Below, in pieces: positions 17,479-25,909 of a DNA stretch of 64,000 nucleotides. The position numbers and the translations under genes were made by a program. Where the stretch lies: positions 279,503-343,502 of the forward strand of contig QWHH01000003.1 of assembly GCA_021404785.1 (NCBI GenBank), in the 5' to 3' direction. Position 1 is the stretch's first letter. Each line of letters starts with the position of its first letter. Below the pieces are notes generated by a model. The model searched no databases, was not told the DNA's origin, and was given only the letters and a program-made list of their open reading frames with translations. This DNA is from Lysobacterales bacterium PRO7 (lineage in GTDB: Bacteria > Pseudomonadota > Gammaproteobacteria > Xanthomonadales > Rhodanobacteraceae).

Positions 17479-18285
17479 ATGCATTCCACGGCTGATCCAT
17501 CGACCGAAACACGCCGTGACTGGCGACGACCGTTGCGTTATTTGTGGCGCACGCCGTGGATTTTCGTCCATGTCGTCGTTGCCGTACCGCTGACGTTGGT
17601 CGCGTTCAGTCCGGTCGGGCGAAATCTGCATTTGCGCGGCGAGCGCCTGGACTGCTGGCTGCAACGCTGGTGGTCGGCCGGCATCGTGCGGCGCTGCGGT
17701 TTCCGCATCGTGCGCGTGGGCGAACCGCTGCCCGGCCCGGTGCTGTTCGTGGCCAATCATGTTTCATGGCTGGACATCGAACTGATGCACAGCCAGCGCG
17801 TGATGAGTTTCGTCGCCAAGGCCGAGATCGCGCGCTGGCCGCTGATCGGTTGGCTGGCCTCGCGCGCCGGCACCATCTTCCATCGTCGCGGCAGCGGGCA
17901 TTCGCTCAACGCGGTGATGGAACAGGCCGTCGAACGTCTGCGCGATGGCATGGCCGTGGGCGTGTTTCCCGAAGGCGGCACCGGACCGGGCGATCGCTTG
18001 CGCACCTTTCACGCGCGCATTTTCCAGATCGCCGCGGATGCGCAGGTGACTGTGCAGCCGGTCGCGATCAGTTACGGCAACAACGGCAAAATGGATTTGC
18101 GCGTGCCGTTTGCCGACGGGGAGAGTTTCTTCGCGAACGTCGTGCGCCTGCTCGGCGACCCTGGCGTCGAAGCTCACGTGCGCTTTCTCGATCCGGTCGA
18201 ACTCAATGCCGAAGGCCGCCGACAGACCGCCGAAGCCGTGCGCACCGCCATTGCACTAGCCCTGGACTACACCGACGACGCATGA
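17479..18285 (+). CDS. 1-acyl-sn-glycerol-3-phosphate acyltransferase-type enzyme (PlsC family)
   Basis: This 268-residue membrane-associated acyltransferase has a hydrophobic N-terminal span (about residues 22-45). The PlsC motifs are block I NHVSWLD (HX4D catalytic pair) and block III FPEGGTGPGDRL. It would acylate lysophosphatidic acid or another lysolipid at the inner face of the membrane. The stop overlaps the start of the YheT-like hydrolase gene (ATGA), so they form an operon. An earlier in-frame ATG at 17443 exists, but the protein from 17479 fits the family better. Confidence 0.88.
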   Translation: MHSTADPSTETRRDWRRPLRYLWRTPWIFVHVVVAVPLTLVAFSPVGRNLHLRGERLDCWLQRWWSAGIVRRCGFRIVRVGEPLPGPVLFVANHVSWLDIELMHSQRVMSFVAKAEIARWPLIGWLASRAGTIFHRRGSGHSLNAVMEQAVERLRDGMAVGVFPEGGTGPGDRLRTFHARIFQIAADAQVTVQPVAISYGNNGKMDLRVPFADGESFFANVVRLLGDPGVEAHVRFLDPVELNAEGRRQTAEAVRTAIALALDYTDDA

Positions 18286-19292
18286 CCGACTCTGCGCGCA
18301 CGGATTCTGGTGTGTTCGATCCGCCGTTGCTGTTGCGCAATGCGCATGTGCAGTCGGTGTTGTCATCGAGTTTCCTGCGCCGCGCCGCGTTTCGCCGCAA
18401 CGACGCAACGCTGGAGAACACGGCGGACGAGTGCATTCTCGACTGCGGCAATGGCGTGCGCTTGCAGGGGTTTCATTCCGCGCAACGCGTGCGTTCCGAG
18501 CCGCGCGCACTGGTCGTGTTGCTGCACGGATGGGAAGGCAGCGCGCAATCGAACTACATTTTGCATACCGGCGCGCGCCTGCTCGCCGAAGGCTGCGACG
18601 TGTTCCGGCTGAATTTCCGCGATCACGGCGGCACGCAAGCGCTCAATCGCGAGCTGTTCCATTCCTGCCGCATCGCCGAAGTCGTCGGCGCGGTCGTGGA
18701 AATCGCGCGACGGTTTCCAGTGCGGCCGCTCGTGGTCGGCGGATTTTCCCTCGGCGGCAATTTCGCCCTGCGCGTGGCCTTGCGCGCGCCCGCGGCGGGA
18801 ATCCCGCTGGCGTGGACGTTCGCGGTGTGTCCGGTCATCAGCCCGCGCGCCGGTTTACGCGCCATCGAGGACGCGCCGTGGTTTTACGAGTTCTATTTCA
18901 TGCGCAAATGGCGCGAGTCCTTGCGCCGTAAACAGGCGCTGTTTCCCGAGCTTGAATTGTTCGCGCGCGAACAACTGCGTGGCGGGCTGCGCGACTTGAC
19001 GCGCCAACTGGTCGAGCAGCACACGGATTTCGGCACCCTGGAAAATTACCTGGATGGCTATTCCATAGCCGGCGACACACTCGCTGCGCTCACCGTACCG
19101 GCGAACATACTCACCGCCGAAGACGATCCGGTGATTCCGGTTGCAGGATTTCGCGAACTGAAACTGGCACCGCAAACCGAATTGACCATCGTCCCGCACG
19201 GTGGGCACTGCGGCTTCATCCGCGATTTTTCATTGAACAGCTGGGCGGAGGATTTCATCCTCGCGCAGATGCAACGGCGCTTGCCGATCTAA
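18282..19292 (+). CDS. YheT-family alpha/beta hydrolase
   Basis: This 336-residue protein has the N-terminal signature of YheT-like hydrolases (FDPPLLLRNAHVQSVLSS). It has an alpha/beta core with oxyanion strand VLLHGWEGS, nucleophile Ser in GGFSLGGN, an acid in AEDDPVIP, and catalytic His in PHGGHCGF. Members are esterases or acyl hydrolases of poorly defined substrate. It starts at ATG 18282 overlapping the acyltransferase stop, so the two products may act on the same lipid pool. The frame is open well upstream inside the acyltransferase gene, but that part is only an overlapping reading. Confidence 0.87.
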   Translation: MTDSARTDSGVFDPPLLLRNAHVQSVLSSSFLRRAAFRRNDATLENTADECILDCGNGVRLQGFHSAQRVRSEPRALVVLLHGWEGSAQSNYILHTGARLLAEGCDVFRLNFRDHGGTQALNRELFHSCRIAEVVGAVVEIARRFPVRPLVVGGFSLGGNFALRVALRAPAAGIPLAWTFAVCPVISPRAGLRAIEDAPWFYEFYFMRKWRESLRRKQALFPELELFAREQLRGGLRDLTRQLVEQHTDFGTLENYLDGYSIAGDTLAALTVPANILTAEDDPVIPVAGFRELKLAPQTELTIVPHGGHCGFIRDFSLNSWAEDFILAQMQRRLPI

Positions 19293-19304
19293 ACCCAGAC
19301 GCGC

Positions 19305-19991
19305 CTAGACCCTGCCCATTACCGGTACCAGCGCGCCGGTCACTGCGCTGGCGCGATCCGAAAGCAGGAACACGATCACGTTGGACAGTTGTGCGGGCGT
19401 GACCCAGCGCGAAAAATCCGCCTTGGGCATGTCGGCGCGGTTCGCCGCGGTGTCGATGGTGCTGGGCAGGATCGCGTTGACGGTGACGCCGCGATCCTTG
19501 AGTTCCTCGGCCAGTGCTTCGGTCAGACGCGCGACGCCGGATTTGGACGCCGCATACGCGCCCATGCCGGCGGCGGCCTTGATCGAGCCGGCTGCGCTGA
19601 TGTTGACGATGCGTCCCGCACCGCTCGCCACGAGATGCGGAATCGCGGCCTTGCTCGCCGTGACGGCAGTGCGCAGGTTCACGCGATAGAGCAAATCCCA
19701 GGTGTCGACGCTGCCGTCGGCGAGCGTTTCCCAGCGAAACGTGCCGGCGATATTGACCAGGCCATCCAGCCCGCCGAGCGCCTTGGCTGCGGCGTCGATG
19801 GCGGTCCGGGCGGCATTCGCATCCGCCAGATCGACATTGCCGATGGCCGTGGCAGCGACGAAGCCATTCGGGACTGCTGCACGATCGATCGCGGCGACGC
19901 GCGCGCCAGCCGCGGTCGCCGTCTGCACCATCGCCGCGCCGAGCGCGCCGAACGCGCCGGTCACGGCGATGCGTTTGCCTTGAAGTTCCAT
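19305..19991 (-). CDS. Short-chain dehydrogenase/reductase
   Basis: This 228-residue classical SDR has the NAD(P) motif TGAFGALG (residues 11-18), NIAG at the active-site strand, Ser in NISAAG, and the YAASK catalytic Tyr-Lys. A GGAGG site seven bases upstream fixes ATG 19991. It converges with the hydrolase gene, 12 bases between the stops. Cofactor and substrate cannot be told from the sequence. Confidence 0.88.
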   Translation of the reverse strand: MELQGKRIAVTGAFGALGAAMVQTATAAGARVAAIDRAAVPNGFVAATAIGNVDLADANAARTAIDAAAKALGGLDGLVNIAGTFRWETLADGSVDTWDLLYRVNLRTAVTASKAAIPHLVASGAGRIVNISAAGSIKAAAGMGAYAASKSGVARLTEALAEELKDRGVTVNAILPSTIDTAANRADMPKADFSRWVTPAQLSNVIVFLLSDRASAVTGALVPVMGRV

Positions 19992-20170
19992 CGGCGTGCC
20001 TCCGTTCTAATGCGGGTGTCCATTATCACCGAACCATCCCCGCGTGGTGCTCTCCAGCCGATCAGGCTGTTACCGGGCAAGTCTGCCGTTGGTAATACAC
20101 TGCTTGTCAGAGGCGCATCGAACGTTTGCTAAAGCAATCAGATCCGCTCGTCATTCAAAAAGAGAGTGAC

Positions 20171-20202
20171 TTGACAGGTTAAAGGGGGGGGGGGGCTAGC
20201 TT
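20171..20202 (+). promoter_or_regulatory. Candidate promoter with poly-G tract in its spacer
   Basis: A perfect -35 hexamer TTGACA (20171-20176) is followed, after a 20-base spacer that contains twelve consecutive G, by TAGCTT (20197-20202) as a weak -10. The spacing is three bases longer than the 17 optimum. The secreted-protein gene begins 42 bases downstream. That the hexamers are visible is direct; that they form a working promoter is inference. Confidence 0.45.
20184..20195 (+). repeat. Homopolymeric G12 tract
   Basis: Twelve consecutive G lie 48 bases upstream of the ATG of the small secreted protein. Such tracts mutate by slipped-strand mispairing, and I noticed no other like it in the window. 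Confidence 0.85.
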
Positions 20203-20243
20203 ATCAGCATCGGCGAAACGAGCTGGTTCTGAAGATAGGGATT

Positions 20244-20768
20244 ATGGGGAAAATCGATATGGTCAGGACTTTGACATGTTTTCTTTCGGGAGCGTTGCTG
20301 TGCGTACTTGGGTTCAGTCTTCATGCAGTTGAACGGGTCACAACTACCCAAATTGAAAAACAGCATTACGTAGTAGATGCAGGCAGCTCAAATGGGGCAG
20401 CAGTAATATCTTGGTTACAGCAGCGCGAGAGCGAAGGTCAATCGAGTGCGTTGATGGACAAGGGATTGATCAAGGGATTGGTTTTTTCGATCGACATAAG
20501 CACAACCGCTCAGCATACAAATGCGTTGTCGAATGCAGGAATGAACGAGAAGCTTGGCGGGGACTTTGGACCACCTCCGTCTACTGGAGTGGTCTTACCC
20601 AAGACGGGGTCGCCTGGCCAGACTATTACGATAACATCTTGCGAACCGGGTGTTGGCACGGTTTCTGAGACATATACTTGGAAGGTGGGGAAAGACGGTC
20701 GGGGAAGTTGGGAACTCACCGATGTAAAAACCCATCTCAACAGTAGCGTTACCTGTATCAGCCCATAG
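20244..20768 (+). CDS. Small secreted orphan protein, AT-richer than its neighbours
   Basis: This 174-residue protein has a signal peptide (VRTLTCFLSGALLCVLGF, cleavage near HAVE). The mature part has no family I recognise. It contains a Gly/Pro-rich middle (GPPPSTGVVLPKTGSPGQ) and two Cys near the end (TSCEP and VTCISP) that could form a disulphide around a YTWKVGKDGRGSWEL strand pair. Base composition and codon use are visibly less GC-biased than all flanking genes, which suggests acquisition by transfer. ATG 20244 follows an AGATAGGG site; ATG 20259 is a possible alternative. Its candidate promoter holds a G12 tract. Confidence 0.7.
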   Translation: MGKIDMVRTLTCFLSGALLCVLGFSLHAVERVTTTQIEKQHYVVDAGSSNGAAVISWLQQRESEGQSSALMDKGLIKGLVFSIDISTTAQHTNALSNAGMNEKLGGDFGPPPSTGVVLPKTGSPGQTITITSCEPGVGTVSETYTWKVGKDGRGSWELTDVKTHLNSSVTCISP

Positions 20769-20782
20769 CGACATGTCGGAAA

Positions 20783-20872
20783 TTGTGTAGGGCGGGAGCA
20801 GCGAAGCGAATCCCGCCAGTCGGCGTCGGCTTGGATACACAGCGCCGCTGCGCGGCTTCTGCCGCTCTACAA
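20783..20872. repeat. REP/BIME-like intergenic palindromic element
   Basis: This roughly 90-base unit is bounded by inverted ends TTGTGTAGGGCGG and CCGCTCTACAA. The left half contains the stem GGCGGGA (20791-20797) / TCCCGCC (20811-20817); the right half contains GCCGC-TGC-GCGGC. The TGTAG-GCGG-type borders resemble dispersed REP elements of pseudomonads and xanthomonads. It sits just after the small secreted gene and could also act as a 3' mRNA stabiliser or weak terminator. Confidence 0.55.
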
Positions 20873-20939
20873 CTGCTGTACGCAGACCAGAGTACCGCGC
20901 CTGCGGCATAATGGCGACCCGTCCCATCGCTGTTTGCCC

Positions 20940-21935
20940 GTGTCCGATCTTCAACAAGCACTGAAACTTCACCGCGCCGGCGACCTCGACGGCGCCGAGG
21001 CGGCTTACCGCGCGCTATTGATCGAAAACCCCGACGACACGGACGCGCTGCACCTGCTCGGCGTGGTGCTGCACAAGCGCGGCGACGCCGCGCGGGCCGA
21101 GGAATCGATCCGTGATGCGCTGATGCGCGATCCGGAATGCGCGCAGTTCCACTTGTCGCTTGGTGGCGTTCTGATGCAACAGGGCCGCGACGACGAGGCC
21201 CATGCCGCGTTCGAACGTGCCCTCGAGCTCGACCCGAATGCACCGGAAGCGCATGCGTTGCTCGGCTTCGTGCATGCGCGCTCGGGCGATCTGTCCGCGG
21301 CCGAGGAACGTTTCAAGATCGGCCGGCGCGCCGAGGCGGACGATCCGCTGTTGCTGCTCGGATTGGGCAATCTGTACCTGGCGCGCGACCAGCCGGACAA
21401 CGCGCTCAAGTTCCTTGCGCGCGCTGCAGAGAACAAGCCGGAAGATGCATCAATCCAGTTCAGTCTCGGCCGTGCGTTTTTCGAACAGGGCAATTTCGCA
21501 TTCGCTGACAAGGCGTTCGAGAACGCCTTGCGCCTGGATCCGGCGATGTCACGTGCGCGCCTGTTTCGCGGCCGCGTGTGCGTGCGCGAGAAGCGGCTCG
21601 CCGATGCGCAGGCGATCTACGGGGATTTGCTTGCGCGCAACGAACAGCAATTCGGCGCGCTGGCGGGGCTCGGTGACGTGGCGCGTCATCGCGGCCACGT
21701 GCTGCGCGCGCTGAAGTTCTATCGACGCGCGTTGGCCATCGAGCCGAATAATCCCGGCGCGGCGAATGCCTGTGCGTGGTGCCTGGAGCAGCTCGGTGAC
21801 CTGTCCGGCGCGGCTGAATTTCTTTCCGGCGCATTGCAACGCGCGCCGGATGCCGATTGGGTGCGCACCCCGCTCGCCGGCCTGCTCGAACGCCTCGGCC
21901 GCGGCGAAGAAGCGGCGCGCGTGCGGGCCGGCTGA
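20940..21935 (+). CDS. TPR-repeat protein, first gene of a three-gene operon
   Basis: This 331-residue protein is built almost entirely of tetratricopeptide repeats, about eight units, with typical A-G---A-Y-A-L--NP spacing (for example LHRAGDLDGAEAAYRALL at the start). It has no signal peptide, so it is probably cytoplasmic. The start is taken as GTG 20940; a CATAAT box at 20907-20912 would give a short leader, and TTG 20934 is also in frame. Its TGA overlaps the ATG of the dehydrogenase gene. TPR proteins scaffold complexes; here the partners may be the two following gene products. Confidence 0.88.
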   Translation: MSDLQQALKLHRAGDLDGAEAAYRALLIENPDDTDALHLLGVVLHKRGDAARAEESIRDALMRDPECAQFHLSLGGVLMQQGRDDEAHAAFERALELDPNAPEAHALLGFVHARSGDLSAAEERFKIGRRAEADDPLLLLGLGNLYLARDQPDNALKFLARAAENKPEDASIQFSLGRAFFEQGNFAFADKAFENALRLDPAMSRARLFRGRVCVREKRLADAQAIYGDLLARNEQQFGALAGLGDVARHRGHVLRALKFYRRALAIEPNNPGAANACAWCLEQLGDLSGAAEFLSGALQRAPDADWVRTPLAGLLERLGRGEEAARVRAG

Positions 21936-23032
21936 TGCGCGCCGGCCTGTTCGTGGCTTGCCTGGCACTGGCGCCTGCGCTGGCCACCACCGCGGATGCC
22001 TTGCGGCTGGATGAGCTGCAATTGCCGCCCGGTTTCCATATTGCCGAATTTGCGCGCGTGCCGAATGCGCGCGAGATGACGCTTGGCGCGCACGGCACGC
22101 TGTTCGTCGGCTCGATGGGGGCTGGCAAGGTTTACGCGATCACGCCGGCCAGCGACGGCACGCATGCGGACAAGGTGCGCACGATCGCCGAAGGCTTGCG
22201 CATGCCTGTCGGTGTCGCGTTCAAGGATGGCGCGCTGTACGTGTCGGCAGTGGATCGTATCCTGCGTTTCGACGCGATTGAATCGCACCTGGACGATCCG
22301 CCCAAACCATTGGTCGTTACCGACAAGTTGCCAGCCGATACCGCGCACGGCTGGCGTTTCATCGCGTTCGGTCCGGACGCCAAGCTCTACGTGCCGATCG
22401 GCGCGCCCTGCAACATCTGCGACAAACCCGGCTACGCCCGTCTTACGCGCATGAACGCCGATGGCAGCGGCGTCGAGGATGTCGCATTCGGCATTCGCAA
22501 CACCGTCGGCTTCGACTGGCAGCCGGGTACCCAGTCGTTGTGGTTCACCGACAACGGCCGCGACTGGCTCGGCGACGATGCGCCATCCGACGAATTGAAC
22601 CGCGTCTCGCGCAGCGGCGAGCATTTCGGATTTCCCTACTGCCATCAGGGCGACATACCCGATCCCGAATTTGGCAAGGGCCATCCGTGCAGCAACTACA
22701 CGCCGCCGGTGCTCAAGCTCGGCGCGCACGTGGCGTCGCTGGGCATGCGCTTTTACACCGGAACGCAGTTTCCCGCCGAGTACAAAAATTCCATCTTCAT
22801 CGCCGAACACGGCTCGTGGAACCGTTCGCGCAAGGTTGGTTATCGCGTCGTCAACGTTCGCGTGAACGGTGCGAAAGTAACCGGCAGCGATGTCTTTCTC
22901 AGTGGCTGGTTGCGTCCCGATCAACGCGTGTGGGGCCGGCCGGCCGACGTGCTGGTCATGCCCGACGGCGCCTTGCTGGTGTCCGACGATCTCGCCGGCG
23001 CCATTTACCGGATTACCTGGTCGAAACCATGA
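21935..23032 (+). CDS. Secreted sorbosone/glucose dehydrogenase-like beta-propeller
   Basis: This 365-residue protein has a signal peptide (MRAGLFVACLALAPALATTADA), then a six-bladed GSDH/NHL-type propeller. Diagnostic segments are GIRNTVGFDWQP, WFTDNGRDWLGDD, FPYCHQGD and IAEHGSWNRS. A CNIC pair lies near residue 155. Family members oxidise sugars using PQQ in the periplasm, but many have unknown activity. It starts at ATG 21935 within the stop of the TPR gene and overlaps the following gene by four bases, so expression is tightly coupled. Confidence 0.85.
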   Translation: MRAGLFVACLALAPALATTADALRLDELQLPPGFHIAEFARVPNAREMTLGAHGTLFVGSMGAGKVYAITPASDGTHADKVRTIAEGLRMPVGVAFKDGALYVSAVDRILRFDAIESHLDDPPKPLVVTDKLPADTAHGWRFIAFGPDAKLYVPIGAPCNICDKPGYARLTRMNADGSGVEDVAFGIRNTVGFDWQPGTQSLWFTDNGRDWLGDDAPSDELNRVSRSGEHFGFPYCHQGDIPDPEFGKGHPCSNYTPPVLKLGAHVASLGMRFYTGTQFPAEYKNSIFIAEHGSWNRSRKVGYRVVNVRVNGAKVTGSDVFLSGWLRPDQRVWGRPADVLVMPDGALLVSDDLAGAIYRITWSKP

Positions 23033-24339
23033 ATGCGAATGTCGATATCGTTGCTGCCGCGCTCGAACGCGCACGCCAGCTCAGCGCCGAGGGTCGCGGT
23101 GAAGAAGCATTGCCCGAATACAACCGCGTCCTTGCGGCGCTACCCGAACATGCCGAGGCGTTGCTGTTCCTCGGTTCGCGCGAGATGGCTTTGGGCCGGC
23201 CGCAAACCGCGATCGAATATCTTCAGCGCGCGGCGCAGTCCAGCCCGGACGAGGCGCAAGTCCACCTGACGCTGGGCAGTGCATACCTGGCAGCACGCCG
23301 GCTCGAGGAAGCCCGCACGACGCTCGCGCGTTGCCTGGAGCTGGCGCCGAGGGCCTACGTCGCGCGCTTGCAGTACGCGATCGCGCTGGAACAGTCCGGC
23401 GATACAAAAACGGCGCTGCCGAATTTCTTCGGCGCGATCATGCAGGCGCAGGAGCAAGGGCGCTGGATGAGCGATGCCAGCACCGCGCCGATGTTGCGCG
23501 CGCAGGTCAAGCACGCGATGCGCGTGACCTACGAAGGACGCAAGCGCCTGTTCGAAGCGCTGCTCGCACCGTATGTCCAGCGCCACGGCGAAGCGGAAAT
23601 GGCGCGTGTGGCCAAGTGCCTGAAAATCTATCTCGGCGAGATTCCGCCGAACTATCCGGATCCGCGCCAGATTCCGAAGTTCCTGTATTTTCCGGACTTG
23701 CCGGCTGCCACGTATTTCGATCGCAAGCTGTTTGCATGGTACGAAATCCTGGAAAGCCAGTGGACGGATGTGCGCGACGAGATGAAATCCGTCCTGCATG
23801 AGCCGGATGCATTGGCGCCGTTTCTCGGCGAGCATCCGCCCGAGGCAATGAAAAGTTATCTCGGTGGCATCGAAAATCCGGTCTGGGATGCGTATTTCTT
23901 CTATCGCCACGGCGATCGCTTCGACGCGCATCACACGCGCTGCCCGCGTACCAGTGCCGCGCTAGAATCATTGCCGACCCTGGTACGCATTCGCGACCAT
24001 GCGCCGGAAGTGTGCTACTCGGTGCTTACGCCCGGCACGCATATCCTCAAGCACCGCGGTGTCACCAACACACGCCTGGTCACGCACTTGCCGCTGGTCA
24101 TTCCGGAAAACTGCGCGATCAATGTCGGTGGCGAGGAAAAGGTCTGGCGCGAAGGCGAGGTCTTCAGTTTTGACGACACCTACGAGCACGAAGCCTGGAA
24201 CCGCAGCGACAAAACGCGCGTGGTCATGCTGATGGATGTGTGGAATCCGTACATGACTGCCGCCGAGTGCGAAGCGGTCACGGGTCTGATCGAAGGCATC
24301 GGCGATTTCAATGAGGTTGCCGGCATCGATCGGGATTGA
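23029..24339 (+). CDS. TPR-fused aspartyl/asparaginyl beta-hydroxylase
   Basis: This 436-residue protein has four to five TPRs at residues 5-150, a helical connector, then an Asp/Asn beta-hydroxylase (cupin, Fe/2-oxoglutarate) domain at about 230-420. The iron and co-substrate region is visible as ILKHRGVTNTRLVTHLPL and as DDTYEHEAWNRSDKTRVVML, providing two His and an Arg. The fold is shared with enzymes that hydroxylate protein side chains and with the LpxO lipid A hydroxylase. It ends the TPR / dehydrogenase / hydroxylase operon (ATGA overlap with the dehydrogenase). The substrate is unknown. Confidence 0.87.
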   Translation: MNANVDIVAAALERARQLSAEGRGEEALPEYNRVLAALPEHAEALLFLGSREMALGRPQTAIEYLQRAAQSSPDEAQVHLTLGSAYLAARRLEEARTTLARCLELAPRAYVARLQYAIALEQSGDTKTALPNFFGAIMQAQEQGRWMSDASTAPMLRAQVKHAMRVTYEGRKRLFEALLAPYVQRHGEAEMARVAKCLKIYLGEIPPNYPDPRQIPKFLYFPDLPAATYFDRKLFAWYEILESQWTDVRDEMKSVLHEPDALAPFLGEHPPEAMKSYLGGIENPVWDAYFFYRHGDRFDAHHTRCPRTSAALESLPTLVRIRDHAPEVCYSVLTPGTHILKHRGVTNTRLVTHLPLVIPENCAINVGGEEKVWREGEVFSFDDTYEHEAWNRSDKTRVVMLMDVWNPYMTAAECEAVTGLIEGIGDFNEVAGIDRD

Positions 24340-24356
24340 TGCATCGTATTAGTGCT
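24340..24356 (+). promoter_or_regulatory. NtrC-like site 1 upstream of glnA
   Basis: TGCATCGTATTAGTGCT matches the NtrC consensus TGCACCAAAATGGTGCA at 11 of 17 positions, including both TGC-type half-sites. Its centre lies about 129 bases before the predicted glnA start site. Confidence 0.5.
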
Positions 24357-24371
24357 ATTTGGATTTACAGC

Positions 24372-24388
24372 CGATTCATATTGGTGCA
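24372..24388 (+). promoter_or_regulatory. NtrC-like site 2 upstream of glnA
   Basis: A 17-base stretch ending TTGGTGCA has a perfect right half-site and a weak left half (11 of 17). Its centre is 32 bases from site 1, about three helical turns, and roughly 97 bases before the predicted start. The E. coli glnAp2 enhancer pair has the same 32-base spacing. Confidence 0.5.
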
Positions 24389-24450
24389 AAGCAATTCGGA
24401 AAGTCCGCTGGATTAGATGCAACATATTGATTTGATTGAATGATCATCGT

Positions 24451-24466
24451 TGGCATCGGCCTTGCT
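24451..24466 (+). promoter_or_regulatory. Sigma-54 (-24/-12) promoter of glnA
   Basis: TGGCAT-N5-TTGCT matches the sigma-54 consensus TGGCAC-N5-TTGCW with one change and exact spacing. It predicts a start near 24477 and a leader of about 23 bases that contains the GGAG ribosome site. An IHF-like AT-rich site (24425-24437, minus strand) lies between it and the NtrC sites. Confidence 0.8.
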
Positions 24467-24499
24467 GTATTTGCGGCGTCCCCCAATCCGGAGCCCGCG

Positions 24500-25909
24500 A
24501 TGTCCACCGAAAAAGTCTTCGATCTGATCAAGAAGCACAACGTCGAATTCGTCGACCTGCGCTTTGCCGACATGCTTGGCAAACAGCACCACGTTACTTT
24601 TCCCGCTCACGCTGTCGACGCCGGCACGTTTGAAGACGGCAAGATGTTCGACGGCTCCTCGATCACCGGCTGGAAGGGCATCAACGATTCGGACATGGTG
24701 CTGATGCCCGATCCGGCCAGCGCCGTGATCGATCCGTTCACCGCGCATCCGACCTTGAACCTGGTCTGCGACGTACTTGAACCGTCGACTATGCAGGCCT
24801 ATTCGCGCTGCCCGCGCTCGATCGCCAGGCGCGCGGAAGCCTTTTTGAAATCCACCGGTGTCGCCGATACCGCGTTCTTCGGTCCGGAGCCGGAATTCTT
24901 CATCTTTGATTCGGTGCGCTGGCACAACGACATGCACGGCGCCGGTTTCAGCATCGATTCCGAAGAAGGCGCGTGGAGTTCCAACCGCGAATTCGAAGGC
25001 GGCAACAGCGGACATCGGCCGGGTGTGAAAGGCGGCTATTTCCCTGTGCCGCCGGTGGATTCGTTGAACGACCTGCGTGGCGAGATGTGCAAGATCCTCG
25101 AGCAGGTCGGCCAGATCGTCGAGGTGCATCACCACGAAGTCGCCACCGCCGGCCAGTGCGAGATCGGCACCAAGTTCAGCACCCTCGTGCACAAGGGCGA
25201 TGAGCTGCTCACGCTCAAGTACGTACTCAAGAACGTCGCGCACGCGCACGGCAAGACCGTCACCTTCATGCCCAAGCCCATCGTCGGCGACAATGGTTCC
25301 GGCATGCACGTACACCAGTCGTTGGCCAAGGGCGGCACGAACCTGTTCGCGGGCGACCTCTACGGCGGCCTGTCGCAGACGGCGTTGTACTACATCGGCG
25401 GCATCTTCAAGCACGCGCGTGCGATCAACGCGTTCACCAATTCCACCACGAACAGCTATAAGCGCCTGGTACCGGGTTTCGAGGCGCCGGTGATGCTGGC
25501 GTACTCCGCGCGCAACCGGTCCGCGAGCTGCCGCATCCCGTTCGTGCATTCGCCCAAGGCGCGTCGCATCGAAGTGCGCTTCCCGGATCCGATGAACTCC
25601 GGATACCTCGCGTTCACCGCGCTGATGATGGCGGGCCTGGATGGCATCCTGAACAAGATCGATCCGGGCGCGCCGATGGACAAGGATCTGTATGACTTGC
25701 CGCCGGAGGAGGAAAAGAACATCCCGACGGTATGCAGCAGCCTTGACCAGGCATTGGAATCCCTCGACAAGGATCGCGCGTTCCTGAAAGCCGGCGGCGT
25801 GTTCAGCGACGATTTCATCGACGCCTATATCGAAACCAAGATGGTCGAAGTGACGCGCTATCGCGCGGCAGCGCATCCGGTGGAATTTGCCATGTACTAC
25901 AGCATCTGA
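24500..25909 (+). CDS. glnA: Glutamine synthetase type I
   Basis: This dodecameric enzyme makes glutamine from glutamate, ammonia and ATP. The 469-residue length is typical. Visible motifs are the N-terminal beta-grasp ([14 protein letters not shown]), the DGSSI signature, metal/ATP site [23 protein letters not shown], the NRSASCRIP glutamate-binding loop, and the adenylylation site Y398 in [10 protein letters not shown] (E. coli Y397). Adenylylation control by GlnE is therefore likely. The start at 24500 has GGAG upstream; a frame opening at 24440 lies inside the promoter and is not the start. Transcription is expected from the sigma-54 promoter under NtrC. Confidence 0.98.
   Translation: MSTEKVFDLIKKHNVEFVDLRFADMLGKQHHVTFPAHAVDAGTFEDGKMFDGSSITGWKGINDSDMVLMPDPASAVIDPFTAHPTLNLVCDVLEPSTMQAYSRCPRSIARRAEAFLKSTGVADTAFFGPEPEFFIFDSVRWHNDMHGAGFSIDSEEGAWSSNREFEGGNSGHRPGVKGGYFPVPPVDSLNDLRGEMCKILEQVGQIVEVHHHEVATAGQCEIGTKFSTLVHKGDELLTLKYVLKNVAHAHGKTVTFMPKPIVGDNGSGMHVHQSLAKGGTNLFAGDLYGGLSQTALYYIGGIFKHARAINAFTNSTTNSYKRLVPGFEAPVMLAYSARNRSASCRIPFVHSPKARRIEVRFPDPMNSGYLAFTALMMAGLDGILNKIDPGAPMDKDLYDLPPEEEKNIPTVCSSLDQALESLDKDRAFLKAGGVFSDDFIDAYIETKMVEVTRYRAAAHPVEFAMYYSI

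Noticed and set aside
24440-24499. Upstream ATG extension of glnA
   Set aside because: It lies inside the sigma-54 promoter and upstream of the predicted transcript start; GGAG and family length support ATG 24500.
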